A stretch of 64,000 nucleotides of DNA, taken from positions 496,001-560,000 of the forward strand of contig NZ_CP021248.1 of the NCBI RefSeq assembly GCF_017309955.1. Direction: 5' to 3'. Shown in pieces: positions 59,823 through 64,000 of the stretch. The first letter of the stretch is position 1; every line of letters begins with the position of its first letter. Made by a program: the position numbers and the translations under genes. The notes under the pieces are model-generated. The model saw nothing but the letters and a program-made list of their open reading frames with translations, did not search any database and was not told the origin of the DNA. The stretch is from Novosphingobium sp. KA1. GTDB taxonomy: Bacteria; Pseudomonadota; Alphaproteobacteria; Sphingomonadales; Sphingomonadaceae.

Positions 59823-60308
59823 ATGGCGAACTGCGTATCCGCGGACATCCCGATCGGCGGCAGACTTGCCCGATCCTGCTATTCCGAACTGATCGAGGCG
59901 ATCAGAAATGACGATCCGGCTGTCGATTGGGACGGCACGCCGTTCGATCCCGGCGATATCCCGGTCGGTAAACCGCTCGCGCTGATGGATCATGATGTCG
60001 CCAATGGCTGTTTTGAAGAGATCGAGGAAATTTGTCGCCGGCACGGTCTCCACTATGTTCGCTGGTCTGGCGCTTCTCCCGGAAGCTTCCCGTCGGTTCG
60101 CATCGTTTACACGGGTAACGGCGAACCACAGCAATTTCTGACGACCGAGGAAGACGAGCAGGTCTTCTCCATCGAACGCATCCGGGAACTGGGAAGCATC
60201 GAAACAATCGAAGCGGACTATCAGCGCGCGCGCAGGAATCCGCCTCCTCTGGTGATCGTGGACGACGAGCCCATCGATGTCGTCATCTCGGAGATCACCG
60301 ATGGCTGA
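59823..60308 (+). CDS. Unknown element-borne protein (161 aa)
   Basis: Starting MANCVSADIPIGGRLARSCY at 59823, with GAGGAGC just upstream; an ATG at 59811 is also in frame. An acidic soluble protein with a YSELIEAIRNDDPAVDWDGT stretch and mixed alpha/beta composition. It overlaps the next gene by 8 bp, so the two are coupled. No family is recognised. Confidence 0.6.
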   Translation: MANCVSADIPIGGRLARSCYSELIEAIRNDDPAVDWDGTPFDPGDIPVGKPLALMDHDVANGCFEEIEEICRRHGLHYVRWSGASPGSFPSVRIVYTGNGEPQQFLTTEEDEQVFSIERIRELGSIETIEADYQRARRNPPPLVIVDDEPIDVVISEITDG

Positions 60309-60915
60309 TCACTATGTTCAGGGCTCGGTCGTATTCACCTGTACAGCGCGGGAAGCCGCACTGGTCGAAGAGGCGTGGCAGCATGCCGCTGACCTCGACA
60401 ACGAGCTGGCGCCAGGCGACCCGAGCGCAGAATTCCTCGCGGCTTTCCCGCCGGTCGAACTGGGCAACCCTTTCAATGGCCTGCTGGCGATCTTCGATGA
60501 TCCGCGGTTTCCTCAGTTCGGCGCCGAGCTCCGGGTCACCGGAGCCGATCCGAGCAGGGTGTCGATCTATGGTGACAGCGATTTTCAACCGGACGCCATC
60601 GCCGCGCTGATCCAGCGCTGCTGCCGGCAGACGCTGGGTGAAGCGCCGATCCGCTTTACGTGGAGCTATGGCTCCTCGCGTCCCCGGCCCGAGGATACGG
60701 GCGGCGGATGGTGTGCCATCTTCGCCGACCGGATCGAATTCGGCGACGCTGCCGAGGGACTGTCGAAAGCGCTGCAGCCCGCTGCCGATCCCTGGACCGA
60801 TCACCCGCTCCATCCCGTGTCCGACTGGAAAACCGAAGTCGCCAATGACGAGACCCGCCTCGGCTATCTCGACTGGATCGCCGCACGGCAAAGCTCGGCC
60901 GGTGCGGCACCTTAA
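60301..60915 (+). CDS. Unknown element-borne protein (204 aa)
   Basis: Starting MADHYVQGSVVFTCTAREAA at 60301, inside the end of the preceding gene. Acidic, soluble, with a repeated WSYGSSRPRPEDTGGGWCAI-type Gly/aromatic patch and a strand-helix pattern. No family is recognised; the pair is likely cotranscribed and may act together. Confidence 0.6.
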   Translation: MADHYVQGSVVFTCTAREAALVEEAWQHAADLDNELAPGDPSAEFLAAFPPVELGNPFNGLLAIFDDPRFPQFGAELRVTGADPSRVSIYGDSDFQPDAIAALIQRCCRQTLGEAPIRFTWSYGSSRPRPEDTGGGWCAIFADRIEFGDAAEGLSKALQPAADPWTDHPLHPVSDWKTEVANDETRLGYLDWIAARQSSAGAAP

Positions 60916-61013
60916 ACCCGATCGCCTCGTCATCCGCATGACGTGAAGCGACCGGCAGCGAGGACGCCGCCGCGTCCCGTCGCGCCATTCTTCCGCAAAA
61001 CAAGGACAGACCC

Positions 61014-61472
61014 ATGACCGACGTCACCGCGCCGGGTGCATCCGTGCGCCTCTATAGCCAGACCGATTACGACGAACGCGGCAATTTCCAGTACCAAGGC
61101 GATCTGTACCGCTCGCGCGAGGATTTGCCTTCTCTTGCGTCACGGATAGGCCGGCATCTCGCCGACCATTTCATCCTCACGCGCTTCGCGATCAGCACGA
61201 GTAAATTTGCGGGCGGCCGCAAGGTTACCGCCGAAATCCTCGATACGCCTGCCGACCTTACCGACCGCGATAGGCCTAACGCGTTCATCGTCGAAGTGCG
61301 CGACCAGATGGAGCGGTTCGGTTTCACGTGCGCCAATGCGCTCCAGGGATTTCACAGTTGCTCCTTCTTCTGCGAAGCGCGGATCGGGCGGGCCTACTGG
61401 GCGGCGCTCGCGAAGAGGCGCGGTCCCAGAAATCCGGTCGAAGCGCTGGTGTCGCTTGCCGCGTTCAAGTAG
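61014..61472 (+). CDS. Unknown element-borne protein (152 aa)
   Basis: Begins MTDVTAPGASVRLYSQTDYD. It contains YRSREDLPSLASRIGRHLAD and the Cys-bearing FTCANALQGFHSCSFFCEAR, and ends in a basic patch. Soluble, no signal. It is the first of three tightly spaced genes with a methylase-like gene at the end. Function unknown. Confidence 0.6.
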   Translation: MTDVTAPGASVRLYSQTDYDERGNFQYQGDLYRSREDLPSLASRIGRHLADHFILTRFAISTSKFAGGRKVTAEILDTPADLTDRDRPNAFIVEVRDQMERFGFTCANALQGFHSCSFFCEARIGRAYWAALAKRRGPRNPVEALVSLAAFK

Positions 61473-61475
61473 CGG

Positions 61476-61712
61476 GTGAAGCCGGGCGACAGCCTGAAAC
61501 TCATCGATGCGCCGGCGGGCCACCGATCACTGGGAACGACCCGCACGATCACGAAGGTACGATCGGGCGATCTCATCCTCGAAGGCAGGAGCCATCTCGA
61601 TTTCCCACGCGCCACTGCCTTCGCCTGCGACGGCAAGCTGGTGCGCATTTCCATCGGCTCGGATCACGACCCGGATGCCCATCTGCTGTATGAATGGCGA
61701 GCAGCGGCCTGA
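61476..61712 (+). CDS. Small unknown protein (78 aa)
   Basis: A GTG start at 61476, four bases after the preceding stop, reading VKPGDSLKLIDAPAGHRSLG. It appears to be mostly beta strands (RTITKVRSGDLILEGRSHLD) and ends 3 bp before the methylase-like gene. Its position supports a real gene within the operon. Confidence 0.55.
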   Translation: MKPGDSLKLIDAPAGHRSLGTTRTITKVRSGDLILEGRSHLDFPRATAFACDGKLVRISIGSDHDPDAHLLYEWRAAA

Positions 61713-61715
61713 GCG

Positions 61716-62561
61716 ATGGCCGCCCCACCCCTCGCTGCGGACGAGTCCGCAGCCCATGCCCCGCATCTCAAGGCCATGCGGAAGCTCCTCGAGCGCTGCC
61801 AGCCGCGCCACGATATCTACACGGTGTTCGGGCACTGCATGGAGGCGATAGCGATCGCGATCGCCAACAGCGTCGACCTGCGCGCGCGTGCGCGCCGCGA
61901 AGCACGTTACCTCGACATCGTCGGGCGCTACGGCACCGACGTCGTCGAAAGCTTCCCACGGGTCATGGCCGAACTCGCCCGGGCGCTGGAAGCGGGGATG
62001 GGCGATGTGCTCGGCGCGCTGTTCCATGATCTCGAACTGCACAGCAAGGCGAAGGGCCAGTTCTTCACGCCCTATTCGCTCAGCAGGGCGATGGCGGACA
62101 TGCTGATCGGCGATACTGCTACCGTTCGGGAAACCATAGAAAGTCGAGGGCATCTTACCGCCATGGAGCCGGCATGCGGTTCCGGCAGCATGGTCATCGC
62201 GCTTGCCGACGCCCTGCGGTCCCAGGGCATCAATTATCAGCGCCACCTCCATGTGACCGCGATCGACATCGATCCCCGCGCAGTCCACATGGCCTATGCG
62301 CAATTGTCGCTGCTGCATATTCCCGCGCGCCTGATCGTCGGCAATGCCCTTTCCGGTGAAATCCGCGAACAGTGGTTCACACCGGCCCATATCCTTGGCG
62401 GTTGGACGGCCCGGCTTGCGTCAGCGCCGCAGGACAAGACTGCGATCGAAACGATCCCTCCTGTTGTGGCTGCCAAATCGGCCTGCTCGTACAAGGAGAC
62501 CAACACGGCCTCCGACTACAACAGGCCTCCGACGCTACCGCGTCAGCTCAGCCTCTTCTGA
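61716..62561 (+). CDS. N6-adenine methylase-like protein (HsdM type) lacking catalytic motif
   Basis: A 281-aa protein. FFTPYSLSRAMADML (116-130) and motif I EPACGSGSM (151-159) match type I HsdM-like N6 methylases and show a SAM-binding fold, with DIDPRAV at 184-190. The expected catalytic NPPY/F motif is not present after the LIVGNALS strand; the protein instead ends in a variable tail. It may bind SAM or DNA without methylating, or work with a partner. No restriction or specificity subunit is adjacent. Confidence 0.75.
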   Translation: MAAPPLAADESAAHAPHLKAMRKLLERCQPRHDIYTVFGHCMEAIAIAIANSVDLRARARREARYLDIVGRYGTDVVESFPRVMAELARALEAGMGDVLGALFHDLELHSKAKGQFFTPYSLSRAMADMLIGDTATVRETIESRGHLTAMEPACGSGSMVIALADALRSQGINYQRHLHVTAIDIDPRAVHMAYAQLSLLHIPARLIVGNALSGEIREQWFTPAHILGGWTARLASAPQDKTAIETIPPVVAAKSACSYKETNTASDYNRPPTLPRQLSLF

Positions 62562-64000
62562 TCCGCCTGTTGATCATCGGAGCATATTGCCGAGCGTTCA
62601 TCCCACCACAATTTCCGGTACGTTCGGTGACAATCCATAAGCTCCGGATGCGTGCCGCAGCCTGCCAGGCGTCCGCCCTCCATGAACAGGACCTGGTCTG
62701 CGGCCTGCGCCGTCGCCAATCGATGCGTGATCATGATGAGCGTGGTTGCCCCGCCGGCTCTGCTCCGCAATTTCGTGATCGCGTTCGCCTCGCTACGCGT
62801 ATCGAGCGCGGAGGTGCTTTCATCGAGGATGAGAACCGGCACATCCACGCCTGCCAGCCGCGCGAGCTCCAGCTTCTGGACCTGGCCTCCCGAAAGACGC
62901 TCGCCCTGTTCTCCCAGTTCCATCTCGAAGTCGATCGGCCTGCCTGGTTCATGAAACCGCCAAAGGTGCAGCAATTCCTCGACATCGCCGATCGCCTGGT
63001 TCGCCGGGGGATAAAGGATGTTCTCGCGCAGCGACCGGTTGAACAGACCGATGAACTGCGGCGCATAGAGGATGTAACGATGCCGCTCGGCCCAGGGGAT
63101 CGTCGCGATATCTGTCCCACCCACCGCGATCCTGCCGGAAGAGTGTTCAAGTACGCCTGCGAGAAGCTGGGCGAGCGTGGATTTGCCCGAACCGTTGGGA
63201 CCAACGATCGCGACGAAAGAACCAGCCGGCACATGCACAGATATCCCGGCCACGCCGGGCATGCCCTCGCCGTAGCGGAAGCTGACGTTCTCAACTGAGA
63301 GATCGGCCCGATCTGTGGGATGGGGCTTTGAGGCGGTCTCCATTGCATCGACTGTCGAAAACGTCAGGACATCGCGAATATTGGCGATCGCCACCCCCGC
63401 CTGCGCGAGGATATACCCGAGCGAACTGAGCGGCACGGTCAGCCGGAAGGCGTACGTCTGGAGCAGGACGAAATCGCCCGCACTCATGCGACCCTGGCCG
63501 ACATCGAGACCGGCGAGTAACAGTAGCGCCACGAGACCAAGCCCGACCACACAGAACTGCAGCGCGGCCATGATCGTGAGCGAACGGTACATGCCGGCCG
63601 CCGCGTGCCGTTTCGAACCGAGGGCAGCGCCGGTATGCCGCAGTTCACGGTCGAGCGCGCCATTCAGCACCACGCGGCGGGCATTGCGCACGATATCGCC
63701 AATCGTGCGCGAGACATGCGATGCCGCCGCATTCGTCGCCTCGGCGTGAACGCGGTGACGCCTGGCTCCGAACCAGGTCGCGGCGAGAAATCCCACCAGC
63801 GTCAGCGCCAGGATCAGGACATAACGCGGCCGGATCAGGCCGGCGATCACCACGAGACTGGCCAGGGCCTGGAGGATCACCGGCCCGAGCCGCCAGATCA
63901 GACCCTCGACGACCAGCGTCAGGCTATAAGGCAGGCGCTCCAGCATGCCGGGAACGCGGCCGCTGCGGCTATCGCGCGACGCGGTGATCTCGGGCAGGGC
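62543..64000 (-). CDS. ABC exporter (fused membrane and ATP-binding), cut by window edge
   Basis: The frame is open past 63946 to the edge at 64000, so the N-terminus is missing. The visible part has membrane helices (VILQALASLVVIAGLI; YVLILALTLVGFLAATWFGA; LQFCVVGLGLVALLLLAGLD). The ATPase domain carries Walker A GPNGSGKST, the signature LSGGQ, Walker B VLILDEST and the H-loop MITHRLA. Type I exporters of this build export lipids, peptides or drugs. It overlaps the methylase-like gene by 19 bp on the opposite strand. It is too far from the lasso genes to be assigned as their exporter. Confidence 0.9.
   Translation of the reverse strand, partial: ALPEITASRDSRSGRVPGMLERLPYSLTLVVEGLIWRLGPVILQALASLVVIAGLIRPRYVLILALTLVGFLAATWFGARRHRVHAEATNAAASHVSRTIGDIVRNARRVVLNGALDRELRHTGAALGSKRHAAAGMYRSLTIMAALQFCVVGLGLVALLLLAGLDVGQGRMSAGDFVLLQTYAFRLTVPLSSLGYILAQAGVAIANIRDVLTFSTVDAMETASKPHPTDRADLSVENVSFRYGEGMPGVAGISVHVPAGSFVAIVGPNGSGKSTLAQLLAGVLEHSSGRIAVGGTDIATIPWAERHRYILYAPQFIGLFNRSLRENILYPPANQAIGDVEELLHLWRFHEPGRPIDFEMELGEQGERLSGGQVQKLELARLAGVDVPVLILDESTSALDTRSEANAITKLRSRAGGATTLIMITHRLATAQAADQVLFMEGGRLAGCGTHPELMDCHRTYRKLWWDERSAICSDDQQADQKRLS

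Noticed and set aside
62543..64000. ABC exporter as the missing lasso-peptide exporter (D protein)
   Set aside because: It lies more than 25 kb away among unrelated genes, and isopeptidase-type lasso loci usually lack a D gene.
1..64000. CRISPR arrays, rRNA, tRNA genes and attachment-site repeats
   Set aside because: No regularly spaced repeats and no recognisable rRNA or tRNA sequence were seen; a tRNA scan by software would be decisive.

Overview
The window looks like accessory DNA of a sphingomonad (Sphingobium/Novosphingobium/Sphingomonas type alphaproteobacterium). Reasons: high GC, an F-type conjugation operon like those of sphingomonad plasmids and integrative elements, a lasso-peptide locus with an AtxE2-type isopeptidase and FecI/FecR/TonB-receptor module, a luxI-phyH quorum-sensing operon, and a MucR-family regulator. 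Genus is an inference.

Layout. (1) 1-4476: small-molecule catabolism. A cut-off AtzE-type amidase, an HpxZ/AtzH-like partner and a BASS-type permease overlap on the + strand. A phosphoribosyltransferase and a LysR regulator lie on the - strand, and a non-haem iron 2-oxoglutarate oxygenase is divergent from LysR. Together they suggest purine/oxalurate or related nitrogen-compound use. (2) 4478-10136: a wrecked junction. It holds the first 48 or so codons of a tyrosine integrase, cut 5 bp after the oxygenase stop; a two-gene IS91-type element; scraps of a LysR gene, a carboxymuconolactone-decarboxylase-like gene and a PAS sensor kinase; and a complete IS3-family element with inverted repeats at 8614 and 10136. 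(3) 10137-32640: an F-type type IV secretion operon on the - strand, read dsbC, traA, L, E, K, B, V, C, two small membrane genes, W, U, an unknown 109-codon gene, traN in two parts, trbC, an S26 peptidase, traF, a thioredoxin-like gene, H, G. Most junctions are 4-bp ATGA/GTGA overlaps. Relaxase and coupling protein are not in the window.

(4) 32948-43605: a regulator pair (XRE, GntR) followed by a complete lasso-peptide locus, visibly less GC-rich than its surroundings. It has a 44-residue precursor (34725-34859), the B and C enzymes, and convergently fecI-fecR-TonB receptor-isopeptidase. There is no ABC exporter next to it. The same 15-bp palindromic sequence lies upstream of the XRE gene and upstream of the precursor, so one regulator probably controls both. 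This is the most interesting system here: a new sphingonodin-like lasso peptide with import, sensing and linearisation genes, lying beside conjugation genes.

(5) 44172-49559: quorum sensing. luxR, then luxI-phyH-wHTH. The luxI ribosome-binding site lies inside a perfect 12-bp inverted repeat. A RadC-like protein, a membrane protein, an unknown 114-aa protein and a tail-anchored LuxR-type regulator follow. (6) 49953-62561: element maintenance and DNA-processing genes (CHC2/toprim protein, HU, long ParB, SEC-C protein, a 1420-aa methyltransferase/strawberry-notch helicase, MucR with a histone-like tail, several unknowns, a degenerate N6-methylase). Four of these genes share a purine-rich GCGRAAGGG-type tract upstream. 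(7) 62543-64000: an ABC exporter that runs off the right edge.
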